Of a stretch of DNA of 64,000 nucleotides, positions 17,698 to 25,132 are shown in pieces. The notes under the pieces were generated by a model. That model ran no database searches. It was not told the origin of the DNA and saw only the letters and a program-made list of their open reading frames with translations. Source of the stretch: UBA7359 sp964523895 (GTDB taxonomy: Bacteria > Pseudomonadota > Gammaproteobacteria > Eutrophobiales > Eutrophobiaceae); contig CAZGBJ010000004.1 in the NCBI GenBank assembly GCA_964523895.1, forward strand, positions 1 through 64,000, in the 5' to 3' direction. Made by a program: the position numbers and the translations under genes. Numbering within the stretch: the first letter of the stretch is position 1; each line of letters starts with the position of its first letter.

Positions 17698-18516
17698 TTA
17701 TTTTGCGCAGTTTAAAATGCCCAAACTATCAAGCGTCGGTGGCTTGGCGATGCCTCTTACCGGTGCTTCTGCAACAATTTTGCCATTTTCAACAAGTAAT
17801 ATCAGTTGGCGCAATTGTCCTGTTTCTCTGAAACTCATGCCGCTACCTTTTTGACCATCAAAAACTAATTCAGTTTTTAGATAATTCAGCATATTTTCTG
17901 AAGTTGATATTTTTGTTCTGGCAATAGCATCTGATGTCATTTTTACAGCGGCCCAACCAGCCCATGCATCACTATTCATATTTTGACCGTGTGATTTTTT
18001 AAAACGTTTATTAAGATCTCGGGCAGCAAACTTCACAAAATCAGGATGCCAGGCTTTAGCATTTGCACCGGAATCAGGTTTCTTTTTTTGCCACTGATTT
18101 TCTGCATCTTTAAGCATTTTATCACTAGCCGCAGTATGAAGAATATTATTGACACATGAAAAGCGTAAGTCGTTATCTTTAAGTGACAGATTGAAGACAG
18201 GTGTGTTTGGATAAGAGGCGCTAATTTCTATTAAGGTTGTTTTGTCTACTTGGGTAAATATTGCAATGTAGCTTTCAAGATTCGTTTCTTTGTAATTATT
18301 TTTGGTGAAGTCATCAATAGAATATTTCAAGCCTAAAAATTCACCTTGCAGATTTGCTTCTAACAGCCCCTGACTTGCTCCTTTATATGTTGCATGCCCG
18401 GCATCGCCGATATAGGCAAATTTTGTATCCAGGGCTTCTGCATAACTATTTACACAAAAGATTAAGAATATGGTTGTAACTATAAGATAGTTATATTGTT
18501 TCAATGGGTACTCCAA
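17698..18516 (-). CDS. ABC substrate-binding-like protein of the PQQ-alcohol dehydrogenase system, short form
   Basis: A 272-residue protein with a signal peptide (residues about 9-26). After it, F-A-Y-I-G-D-A-G-x-x-x-Y-K-G-A-S-Q-G-L-x-E-A-N-x-Q-G-E-F-L-G and W-H-P-D-F-V-K-F-A-A-R-D-L-N-x-R-F match the binding protein described for PQQ-dependent alcohol dehydrogenase systems. From memory that family runs about 350-400 residues. Here the central part, between the M-L-K-D-A segment (about 133) and W-H-P-D-F (about 155), is only a short charged linker. It seems to lack much of one lobe of the usual two-lobe fold. It may therefore bind a protein rather than a small solute. Confidence 0.65.
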   Translation of the reverse strand: MEYPLKQYNYLIVTTIFLIFCVNSYAEALDTKFAYIGDAGHATYKGASQGLLEANLQGEFLGLKYSIDDFTKNNYKETNLESYIAIFTQVDKTTLIEISASYPNTPVFNLSLKDNDLRFSCVNNILHTAASDKMLKDAENQWQKKKPDSGANAKAWHPDFVKFAARDLNKRFKKSHGQNMNSDAWAGWAAVKMTSDAIARTKISTSENMLNYLKTELVFDGQKGSGMSFRETGQLRQLILLVENGKIVAEAPVRGIAKPPTLDSLGILNCAK

Positions 18517-18698
18517 ATATGTATGGCGCCAAATAGCTAAAATGTATGATTTGAGTATTTGTTTTTAGTTTAAAAATATAAATAAAAGAATATCAAAGTC
18601 TTAGACTTAACTCTCTAGTTATTCTGTATTTAATGAATATTTCCCGTGTGAATATACAACGCTGGGAAGCATCAAAATATAACAGTAAATCGAAAGGC

Positions 18699-18713
18699 GT
18701 TGCATTTTGCAAC
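18699..18713. promoter_or_regulatory. Palindrome upstream of the AOR operon
   Basis: GTTGCA-TTT-TGCAAC is a perfect 6-base inverted repeat in the 343-base gap before the AOR genes. A second, looser repeat TTGAAT...ATTCAA lies at about 18812-18830, right after a TTGACA-like hexamer at 18806-18811. No convincing -10 box was found. The gap also holds the start region of the divergent binding-protein gene. Nothing else was recognised in it. Confidence 0.3.
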
Positions 18714-18859
18714 AAACTTATTTTCTGATGAAAAATTACTTGATAATGAATGGTATGGGTGCATTATTAGACATCGTATTTATGCTTTAAAATAATATAG
18801 TTAGTTTGACATTGAATCGTTCGAATTCAAGTCAAGGGCTAATACCAAGAGGGGTATAG

Positions 18860-19318
18860 ATGATGCTCAGATCTTTACAGATCGAACCAGAAAAATGTAC
18901 TGGTTGTTTGCAATGTGAAATGGCTTGTTCCTACGAAGCTACTGGTTTATTCAATCCGGCAAAATCAAGAATCAAAGTATTTACTTTCCACGATGCAGGG
19001 CGCTTCGTTCCTTATACATGTACTCAGTGTGAAGAAGCCTGGTGTATGCATGCCTGTCCAGTTGAAGCTATTGTTATTAATGAAGCCACTGGCGCGAAAG
19101 AGATACTTGATGACGTCTGCGTTGGTTGTAAAGTTTGCACCGTAGCCTGTCCTTTCGGCACAGTTAACTATGACACGGATACAAAAGTCGTGGCCAAATG
19201 TGATCTATGTGGCGGTGATCCCCAGTGTGCCAGTGCCTGCCCAACGGATGCAATAACTTACGTCGATGCAGATCATACTGGTTTAGAACGTATGCGCGCG
19301 CATGCAGCGCAGTCTTAG
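18860..19318 (+). CDS. Four-cluster ferredoxin subunit of aldehyde oxidoreductase (AorA-like)
   Basis: A 152-residue cytoplasmic electron carrier with sixteen cysteines in four groups: C13/16/19/23, C54/57/62/66, C87/90/93/97 and C114/117/123/127. That is enough for four [4Fe-4S] clusters, as in HycB/CooF-type electron-transfer subunits. It is the first gene of the AOR operon, 9 bases before the catalytic subunit. The order matches the AorA subunit known from Aromatoleum AOR, which wires several catalytic subunits to the FAD reductase. A G-rich Shine-Dalgarno (GAGGGG) precedes the tandem ATG-ATG, and either may start. Confidence in the role comes from both the motif and the operon. Confidence 0.85.
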   Translation: MMLRSLQIEPEKCTGCLQCEMACSYEATGLFNPAKSRIKVFTFHDAGRFVPYTCTQCEEAWCMHACPVEAIVINEATGAKEILDDVCVGCKVCTVACPFGTVNYDTDTKVVAKCDLCGGDPQCASACPTDAITYVDADHTGLERMRAHAAQS

Positions 19319-19327
19319 GAGAACAAT

Positions 19328-21178
19328 ATGGCTTGGACTAAAAAAGTACTACGCGTCAATTTGACTGAAGGTTCCATTTCTAATGAACCACTGAATATGG
19401 AATGGGCGAATGACTATCTAGGGCAACGTGGACTAGCGACGAAATATTTGACAGAAGAAATTGATCCTAACTGCGATGCGCTTGGGCCGGATAATAAGCT
19501 GATTATGACTACTGGTCCATTGACCGGGACTATGGCATCGACAGGTGGACGCTATTCGGTAGTAACGAAAAGCCCATTAACCGGAATTCTGGCTTGTTCT
19601 AATTCAGGAGGTTTCATCGGTAATGAAATGAAAAATGCCGGTTGGGACATGATCATCTTTGAAGGTAAATCACCAAAACCAGTCTATCTATACGTAGAAA
19701 ATGAAAAAGCAGAGCTTGTTTCCGCTGATGAAATCTGGGGCAAATCCGTTTGGGAAGCGGATGAAATCCTGCATAAGAAATATCAAGACCCCTTACTGAG
19801 GATTGCAGCAGTGGGTCGATCGGCTGAGGCAGGGTGTTTGTATGCTGCCATCGTCAATGATTTACATCGAGCTGCCGGACGATCAGGTGTCGGTACGGTG
19901 ATGGCGTCTAAAAATCTTAAAGCAGTAGCAGTAAGAGGAACTAAAGGGGTTGGTAATATTCTGGATCCAAAAGCATTTATTAAAGCTACCAATGCTGGTA
20001 AAAAAGTGCTGGCTGAAAATGCCGTGACCGGTGAAGGCCTACCGGCCCTTGGCACACAGGTGTTAATGAATGTTATGAATGAAATGGGTGCCATGCCAAC
20101 AAGAAACATGAAAGAGGTTGTGTTTGAGGGAGCCGGCGATATCTCTGGTGAAGCCATGCTGGAACCTCGCGAGAGTGATGGTAAACCGAACCTGACAACT
20201 AATGCAGGATGTTTTGCCTGCACCATTGCTTGTGGAAGAATATCAACTATTGATAGAAATCATTTCACCATTGAAAACAAACCCGAGTATTGGGGTAATT
20301 CTGGTGGACTGGAATATGAAGCAGCCTGGGCTTTGGGTTCAGATTGTGGCATCAATGATATGGATGCACTGACTTACGCAAATTTTCTTTGTAATGAGGA
20401 CGGTTATGACCCCATCTCTTTTGGTTCTACTGTTGCCGCTGCGATGGAATTATTTGAAGCAGGTGCCATTACTACCAAAGAAACTGGCGGCGTTGAATTT
20501 AAATTTGGATCGGCCGAAGCACTGGCCAAAGCAGCCGAATGGGTTTCAACTGGTGAAGGTTTCGGTAAGGATTTAGGTCTTGGGTCAAAACGGCTCTGTG
20601 AAAAATATGGCCATCCCGATTTATCGATGACCGTTAAAGGTCAGGAATTTCCTGCCTATGATCCTCGTGGAGTTCAGGGGATGGGTCTGGCCTATGCCAC
20701 ATCTAACAGAGGTGCTTGTCATTTAAGAGGTTATACCATTGCTTCTGAAGTCCTGGGTATTCCTGTAAAAACTGATCCCCTGGAAACTGATGGTAAAGCA
20801 GAACTAGTCAAAGCATTTCAGGATGCGACAGCAGCGGTTGATTCTGCCGGTATTTGTGTATTCACGACATTTGCCTGGACTATGGAAGATATCGCACCAC
20901 AGATAGATGCCGCTTGTGAAGGAGACTGGAGTGTGGATAGATGTTTGGAGGTGGGTGAACGCATCTGGAATCTTGAGCGGGATTTTAATAACGCTGCAGG
21001 AATGACTGCAGCTGATGACACATTACCTAAACGTTTATTGAAGGATGCAGCTAATGTAGGACCCGCTAAAGGACGTGTAAATGACTTAAGTAAGATGTTG
21101 CCGGAATACTACGAACTCCGGGGTTGGACATCGGATGGTCAATTGACGGATGAAACTCGTACGCGATTTGGTCTCTAG
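19328..21178 (+). CDS. aor: Tungsten-type aldehyde:ferredoxin oxidoreductase, catalytic subunit
   Basis: A 616-residue enzyme, the usual length for AOR. It oxidises aldehydes to carboxylic acids at a tungsten (or molybdenum) bis-pyranopterin site next to one [4Fe-4S] cluster. The cluster ligands are visible as C295-x2-C298-x3-C302 and distal C510. The N-terminal cofactor domain shows T-G-P-L-T-G-T and G-G-R-Y-S-V-V-T-K-S-P-L-T-G. Cytoplasmic. A Shine-Dalgarno AGGAG lies just upstream. Preceding ferredoxin and following FAD reductase suggest an AorABC-type complex able to use NAD+ as well. Its job may be removing aldehydes made from alcohols. Substrate range cannot be read from the sequence. 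Confidence 0.92.
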   Translation: MAWTKKVLRVNLTEGSISNEPLNMEWANDYLGQRGLATKYLTEEIDPNCDALGPDNKLIMTTGPLTGTMASTGGRYSVVTKSPLTGILACSNSGGFIGNEMKNAGWDMIIFEGKSPKPVYLYVENEKAELVSADEIWGKSVWEADEILHKKYQDPLLRIAAVGRSAEAGCLYAAIVNDLHRAAGRSGVGTVMASKNLKAVAVRGTKGVGNILDPKAFIKATNAGKKVLAENAVTGEGLPALGTQVLMNVMNEMGAMPTRNMKEVVFEGAGDISGEAMLEPRESDGKPNLTTNAGCFACTIACGRISTIDRNHFTIENKPEYWGNSGGLEYEAAWALGSDCGINDMDALTYANFLCNEDGYDPISFGSTVAAAMELFEAGAITTKETGGVEFKFGSAEALAKAAEWVSTGEGFGKDLGLGSKRLCEKYGHPDLSMTVKGQEFPAYDPRGVQGMGLAYATSNRGACHLRGYTIASEVLGIPVKTDPLETDGKAELVKAFQDATAAVDSAGICVFTTFAWTMEDIAPQIDAACEGDWSVDRCLEVGERIWNLERDFNNAAGMTAADDTLPKRLLKDAANVGPAKGRVNDLSKMLPEYYELRGWTSDGQLTDETRTRFGL

Positions 21179-21203
21179 CAATGAACCGCTCAGGAGTTAA
21201 ATA

Positions 21204-22457
21204 ATGAAACATGTCATTATTGGCGCTGGCCCTGCCGGCGTAATCGCTGCAGAAACGCTACGCAAGAATCAGCCCGAATCATCAGTAATGTTAATTGGTG
21301 ATGAGCCAGAACCACCATATTCTCGAATGGCGATACCTTATTGTCTGATTGGTAATATTAATGAAGCTGGAACTTATCTACGTAAATCAGATTCACATTT
21401 CACTGATGCCGGGATTGATGTCGTACAAGATCGTGTTGCCAGTGTTGATGTAAAAGCAAAAGAGCTGAAGCTTGATAGTGGAGAGTTACTTGGCTATGAC
21501 AAATTGCTTATAGCAACGGGCTCCCATCCTGTTCGACCACCTATAGAAGGCATGGATTTACCCGGTGTCTATAGTTGTTGGACACTGGAAGACAGCCGGA
21601 GTATAGCGGCTAAAGCAATAAAAGGTTCTAACGTTGTATTGATGGGCGCAGGCTTTATCGGTTGTATCATCCTTGAAGCACTAGCTTCGCGTGGTGTTAA
21701 TCTCACCGTAGTTGAAATGGAAGATCGGATGGTGCCGAGAATGATGGATCAGAATTCAGGTAATCTAATTAAAAAATGGTGTCAGGGTAAAGGTGTTGCC
21801 GTACATACATCAACACGAGTCGAATCGATTGAAGAGTCTGGTGAAAATCTCAAAGTATCGCTGGACAATGGCGAGGTGGTCGATGCCGATGTGGTGATCT
21901 CTGCTACTGGCGTGAAATCCAATATTCAATTCCTGGAAGATAGCGGTATAGAAACTGAATTTGGTGTGTTGGTGAATAATCGACTGCAATCAAATCATGC
22001 TGATGTTTATGCTGCCGGTGATGTTTGTCAGGGAAAAGATTTTTCTACGGGAGAATATAGTGTGCAGGCAATCCAACCGACCGCTGCTGATCATGGTCGT
22101 ATTGCTGCAATGAATATGATGGGCAAAGACACGATTCATCAAGGCAGCATCAATCTTAATGTTCTGGATACACTGGGTTTGATTTCAAGTTCCTACGGTT
22201 TATGGATGGGAGTTGACGGGGGAGACTCTTGTGAACTTTATGATCCAGAACGTTATCGTTATATTAGTCTTCAATTTGAGGATGATGTTTTAGTCGGTGC
22301 ACAAGCACTTGGCTTAACGCAACATGTCGGTGTCTTACGTGGCTTAATTCAAACTAAATTGAAGCTGGGTGAATGGAAAGAACACTTATTAAAAGATCCG
22401 ACACGGATTATGGAAGCCTATCTTGCCAATACACAGGCGATTGGTCATAACGCATGA
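21204..22457 (+). CDS. FAD-dependent NAD(P)H oxidoreductase subunit of AOR (AorC-like)
   Basis: A 417-residue pyridine-nucleotide-disulfide oxidoreductase-fold protein. The FAD site is G-A-G-P-A-G-V-I-A-A-E (about 7-17). A second dinucleotide fold for NAD(P)H is G-A-G-F-I-G-C-I (about 148-155). The third FAD motif is V-Y-A-A-G-D-V-C (about 266-273). There is no redox-active CxxxxC. It resembles NADH-dependent nitrite-reductase and rubredoxin-reductase type proteins. In the Aromatoleum AOR operon an equivalent subunit passes electrons between the Fe-S chain and NAD+. It starts 25 bases after the catalytic subunit with a clear GGAG Shine-Dalgarno. Confidence 0.85.
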   Translation: MKHVIIGAGPAGVIAAETLRKNQPESSVMLIGDEPEPPYSRMAIPYCLIGNINEAGTYLRKSDSHFTDAGIDVVQDRVASVDVKAKELKLDSGELLGYDKLLIATGSHPVRPPIEGMDLPGVYSCWTLEDSRSIAAKAIKGSNVVLMGAGFIGCIILEALASRGVNLTVVEMEDRMVPRMMDQNSGNLIKKWCQGKGVAVHTSTRVESIEESGENLKVSLDNGEVVDADVVISATGVKSNIQFLEDSGIETEFGVLVNNRLQSNHADVYAAGDVCQGKDFSTGEYSVQAIQPTAADHGRIAAMNMMGKDTIHQGSINLNVLDTLGLISSSYGLWMGVDGGDSCELYDPERYRYISLQFEDDVLVGAQALGLTQHVGVLRGLIQTKLKLGEWKEHLLKDPTRIMEAYLANTQAIGHNA

Positions 22458-22468
22458 ATCTAACTACT

Positions 22469-22496
22469 TAGGGGACAGGCTTAAGCCTGTCCCCTA
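22469..22496. repeat. 28-bp perfect palindrome inside the AOR operon
   Basis: A perfect inverted repeat with arms beginning TAGGGGACAGGC and no loop other than the central TTAA. It lies 11 bases after the FAD-reductase stop codon and 10 before the MoaD-like start. Transcribed, it gives a strong hairpin that could partly terminate transcription or protect the upstream mRNA. The GGGGACAG arm recurs at 16668-16691, indicating a dispersed REP-like sequence rather than an operon-specific signal. Confidence 0.75.
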
Positions 22497-22506
22497 TAAT
22501 CATTAA

Positions 22507-22758
22507 ATGGAAATAACATTAAAGCTTTATGCTGGCCTCACGCAATATCTACCTGAAAATTCAGAAAAGCATTCTACAAAACTCAATATCTCATCTTCAG
22601 ATACAGCCCATTCAGTCATTGAACAATTTAATGTACCAAAGGAATCTGTCCATCTAGTATTATTGAACGGCGTTTACCTGAATCCAGAAGAAAGAGAAAA
22701 GTCTAGCTTTAGTGAAGGTGATTCACTTGCAGTGTGGCCGCCAGTCGCTGGTGGATAA
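22507..22758 (+). CDS. MoaD/ThiS-family sulfur-carrier protein in AOR operon (AorD-like)
   Basis: An 83-residue ubiquitin-fold protein ending W-P-P-V-A-G-G, the Gly-Gly tail that is adenylated and thiocarboxylated in MoaD and ThiS. A second MoaD is encoded at 38295-38531 next to moaE. This copy is therefore probably devoted to the AOR pterin cofactor, as in other AOR operons carrying a moaD-like gene. The hydrophobic core positions (V-H-L-V-L-L-N-G-V-Y) are normal. The partner adenylyltransferase (MoeB type) is not in the window. It follows a strong palindrome, so it may be expressed at a different level from the subunits upstream. Confidence 0.83.
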   Translation: MEITLKLYAGLTQYLPENSEKHSTKLNISSSDTAHSVIEQFNVPKESVHLVLLNGVYLNPEEREKSSFSEGDSLAVWPPVAGG

Positions 22759-22781
22759 ATAAAATCGACTCTAAGGATAGT

Positions 22782-23111
22782 ATGATTCAACGCCATGAAT
22801 GGGAGATGAGCATCTCTCATGAAGACTTCTATCGTTTATTACCTAAAGCTTTAAAAAATGTTGATTATGAAGTTATGTATCCAGATGCAGATTTAAGTCA
22901 GCCTCTTCAGGACTATAGTGAAGCTCAAATCAATGGGCACTATGCCAGTGGCAACATCCAAATAATTCCCGGAAGTGAACATAAGCGCAAAATTGCCTCA
23001 TTAGAATTACCAGTTTTACACCTTATTTTTATATTCACAGATATTTCTTCTAAAGATATTACGCAATTTTTTGCTGATTTCGGTCGAGCGTATCAGCGTG
23101 GCGGTGGTTAA
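22782..23111 (+). CDS. Unrecognised small protein of AOR operon with Gly-Gly-Gly C terminus
   Basis: I take the ATG at 22782 as the start, giving 109 residues. AAGGA lies 8-12 bases upstream, while a longer frame from 22734 would overlap the MoaD-like gene and lacks a ribosome site. The protein is cytoplasmic, without signal or membrane segment. It has an N-terminal half with E-D-F-Y-R-L-L-P-K-A-L, a central K-R-K-I-A-S-L-E-L-P-V-L-H-L-I-F-I-F strand region, and ends Y-Q-R-G-G-G. I recognise no named family. Position at the end of the AOR operon suggests a role in assembly or cofactor handling. The triple-glycine end recalls sulfur-carrier proteins, but the fold is not obviously ubiquitin-like. 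Confidence 0.7.
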   Translation: MIQRHEWEMSISHEDFYRLLPKALKNVDYEVMYPDADLSQPLQDYSEAQINGHYASGNIQIIPGSEHKRKIASLELPVLHLIFIFTDISSKDITQFFADFGRAYQRGGG

Positions 23112-23330
23112 TTACACTAATTAAGAATCTAACATACTGAAATTAAAGGAATTATTTTTATATGTTGTAATAATACAACAATTGCTATTTTGATCTGTGA
23201 TATTTGGAATAGTGTTGTTCTTAATTGTTTATGCTTATTCCATGTAAGATAAGGTTTTTTAGCTCGTATGTTGCGTAAAAACAACGAATTTTAGGTATTT
23301 GTTGATTTGTTGTATAAACACAAAAAATAA

Positions 23331-23359
23331 TTGCAACTTACAGAAAACTGTAGTATTTT
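23331..23359 (+). promoter_or_regulatory. Candidate sigma-70 promoter for porin
   Basis: TTGCAA (23331-23336) and TATTTT (23354-23359) are spaced by 17 bases, about 140 bases before the porin start. The 386-base gap upstream of the porin has no other recognisable feature. A short frame from 23299 lies within this leader but has no coding character. The hexamers are imperfect, so this is only a candidate. Confidence 0.35.
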
Positions 23360-23497
23360 CCCCTACGTCTTATTTAAAAGGCTTTATTCGGCTTAACAAA
23401 GGCTTGTCGAAACCAGAAGAAAAGGGGAAGCAAGGCTTAAGGGAGGCGGAATTAATCTCTAGAGAAATTATGTATTCCTATAAGGAGGATATACAAA

Positions 23498-24742
23498 GTG
23501 AATAAATCTAAATTATTAAAAGGAGCTGGTCTTGTCGCACTAACCGCGATGCTTCCTCTCTCTCAAGCAGCCGCTGACGGCAACTGGGGAATCTCAGGTT
23601 GGATCAACGAAGGTATTAGCTATGCCGACGATGGTGTGGATTCTGCTCTTTATCAGACTTCAGAAAACGGCCATACATTAGGTAGTCGTGTTACATTGTC
23701 AGGTTCTACCGATTTACCAAATAGTGGTTTATCGGCTGGATTTGAATTAATTATTGAGCCGCAATCTTCTTCAGAACTGCTTGGTACTGGTTCTGGTGGC
23801 TTTCAGGGTAGTTTCTTTGGTAAAGAATCTGTCGGTGGCCCTGACCAGTTTCTTACTGCTGCAGGTGCTCCTGGTAACGGTCATGCGTTAACAATATTGG
23901 GTAACAGCATGTACATAGCTGGGTCATTCGGTAAAGTGACTGTGGGTCTGCAATCCATGCCTACCGATAACATTGCCGTATTGGAAGATCCATCATTAAC
24001 CTTGTGGTCAGCTATTTCACCAGTGTTCGTTGGTAACGGTGCTGCTATTACAGGTTTAACGGGTGTCACTGCTGCATGGGGGAGTTTCCTTACCTGTGGT
24101 TCTGGTATTGGTGGTATCGGTATTGATTGTAATGGTATCTATCGTAAAGGTGTCCGCTATGACTTACCAGCATTCGGTCCTGTGACCGTGGCGGTTGGTG
24201 CGGCTAATAACGATATTTATGATGTTGCTGCCAAATACAAAGGTACTTGGGGTGGAATTAATACTCAGTTAGCGCTTGGCTATGCTCAGATTAATCACGC
24301 TAATGCTTTTGGTGGCAAAGGTGTCGATAACTTCCAATTGCAAGCTGGTGCAATGGATCCAGGTACAGGTATCTTCGGTTCAATCGCTTATCAAAGTGAA
24401 GATATTGATGGTTTAGCTGCAGGAGTTGATGAGCAAGACGATACCGATGCTTGGTGGTTGAAAGTGGGTATTAAGAAAAGCTTTAACAGCTTTGGTGATA
24501 CCTCATTCGCTTTCAACTATGGTCAATATAATGACCAGTATATAACCGGTGCTGGGGTTACTCTTTCTGGTTCTGAAGTTGAACGTATCGGTGTTGAAGT
24601 TAACCAGTACTTCGGTAGCCGCTTGATTATATATGGCGTATGGGAACAGTTGGATCTTTCTGTTGATGGTACCAGCGCAGCTGCTTTTGCTGGCGCGAAC
24701 GAGTTGGATACATTCAGACTCGGTGGTACTTTCTTCTTCTAA
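23498..24742 (+). CDS. Outer-membrane general porin
   Basis: A 414-residue beta-barrel porin. Signal peptide is about residues 1-26 (hydrophobic, ending S-Q-A-A-A-D). The mature part alternates short amphipathic strands with G-x-R-V-T-L-S-G and G-K-V-T-V-G-L-Q-S, the second being the conserved Gram-negative porin strand near the constriction loop. It ends with G-G-T-F-F-F, the terminal aromatic needed for barrel assembly. The start is GTG at 23498, set by an excellent Shine-Dalgarno TAAGGAGG at 23481-23488. It is probably a single-gene unit, closed by a strong terminator. Which solutes it passes is unknown. Confidence 0.83.
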   Translation: MNKSKLLKGAGLVALTAMLPLSQAAADGNWGISGWINEGISYADDGVDSALYQTSENGHTLGSRVTLSGSTDLPNSGLSAGFELIIEPQSSSELLGTGSGGFQGSFFGKESVGGPDQFLTAAGAPGNGHALTILGNSMYIAGSFGKVTVGLQSMPTDNIAVLEDPSLTLWSAISPVFVGNGAAITGLTGVTAAWGSFLTCGSGIGGIGIDCNGIYRKGVRYDLPAFGPVTVAVGAANNDIYDVAAKYKGTWGGINTQLALGYAQINHANAFGGKGVDNFQLQAGAMDPGTGIFGSIAYQSEDIDGLAAGVDEQDDTDAWWLKVGIKKSFNSFGDTSFAFNYGQYNDQYITGAGVTLSGSEVERIGVEVNQYFGSRLIIYGVWEQLDLSVDGTSAAAFAGANELDTFRLGGTFFF

Positions 24743-24760
24743 GATTTTTTTAGAAAAGAA

Positions 24761-24807
24761 ATTAAGCTTTGCTTAATAAAAAGGCCTCTTCGGAGGCCTT
24801 TTTTTAT
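24761..24807 (+). terminator. Rho-independent terminator after porin
   Basis: Two consecutive hairpins. ATTAAGC-TTT-GCTTAAT lies at 24761-24777. Then AAAAAGGCCTC and its complement enclose TTC, followed by a T-run (24778-24807). The second has a GC-rich stem and U-tract, the classic intrinsic form. It lies 18 bases after the porin stop codon. Confidence 0.9.
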
Positions 24808-24814
24808 GTCCAAG

Positions 24815-25010
24815 GATGGACAGTATGTCGCGAAAGGACACGACTGCATGGATGCAGGAGATAGAACGAATCAGGAGACAGAGTCGAGGAAGTCCGAAGC
24901 GATTATTTTACAAGGATGTGGTGGTGACACCAAAAGTAGGCGCTTTAGCCTAGTTGGAGCAAGTTGTCGAATACTTGTACATCATCGTTAGTGTAGGAAT
25001 GCGCAAAAGA
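24815..25010. repeat. Mosaic intergenic repeat block downstream of porin
   Basis: A run of short hairpins starting with GTCCA-AGGA-TGGAC, without convincing coding content. Two modules recur inverted in the block at 27655-27862. CACGACTGCATGGATGCAGG at 24839-24858 matches 27797-27816 with substitutions. ACCAAAAGTAGGCGCTTTAG at 24929-24948 matches 27768-27787 with one difference. CATGGATG-centred repeats are, from memory, common after terminators in Gammaproteobacteria. A structured RNA cannot be excluded. Confidence 0.55.
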
Positions 25011-25132
25011 TGTATACCTAAAAGTGTTGCTAACTAATTTTTAAACATTTTTCCTGTTTTTGTTAATTTCCTGTAAACTTCCGGACGTTTAAAAACTCTA
25101 TATAATCAAGATTAAATAAACATGTATTTCAA

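Noticed and set aside
22734..22781. Upstream extension of the Gly-Gly-Gly protein
   Set aside because: The extension overlaps the moaD-like gene end out of frame; the AAGGA ribosome site points to 22782.
23299..23505. Open frame of 68 codons in the porin leader
   Set aside because: It overlaps the porin ribosome site and start; no coding character or family resemblance.
24806..24991. Open frame of 61 codons after the porin terminator
   Set aside because: It starts on the terminator's T-run and is entirely inside the mosaic repeat block that recurs at 27655-27862.
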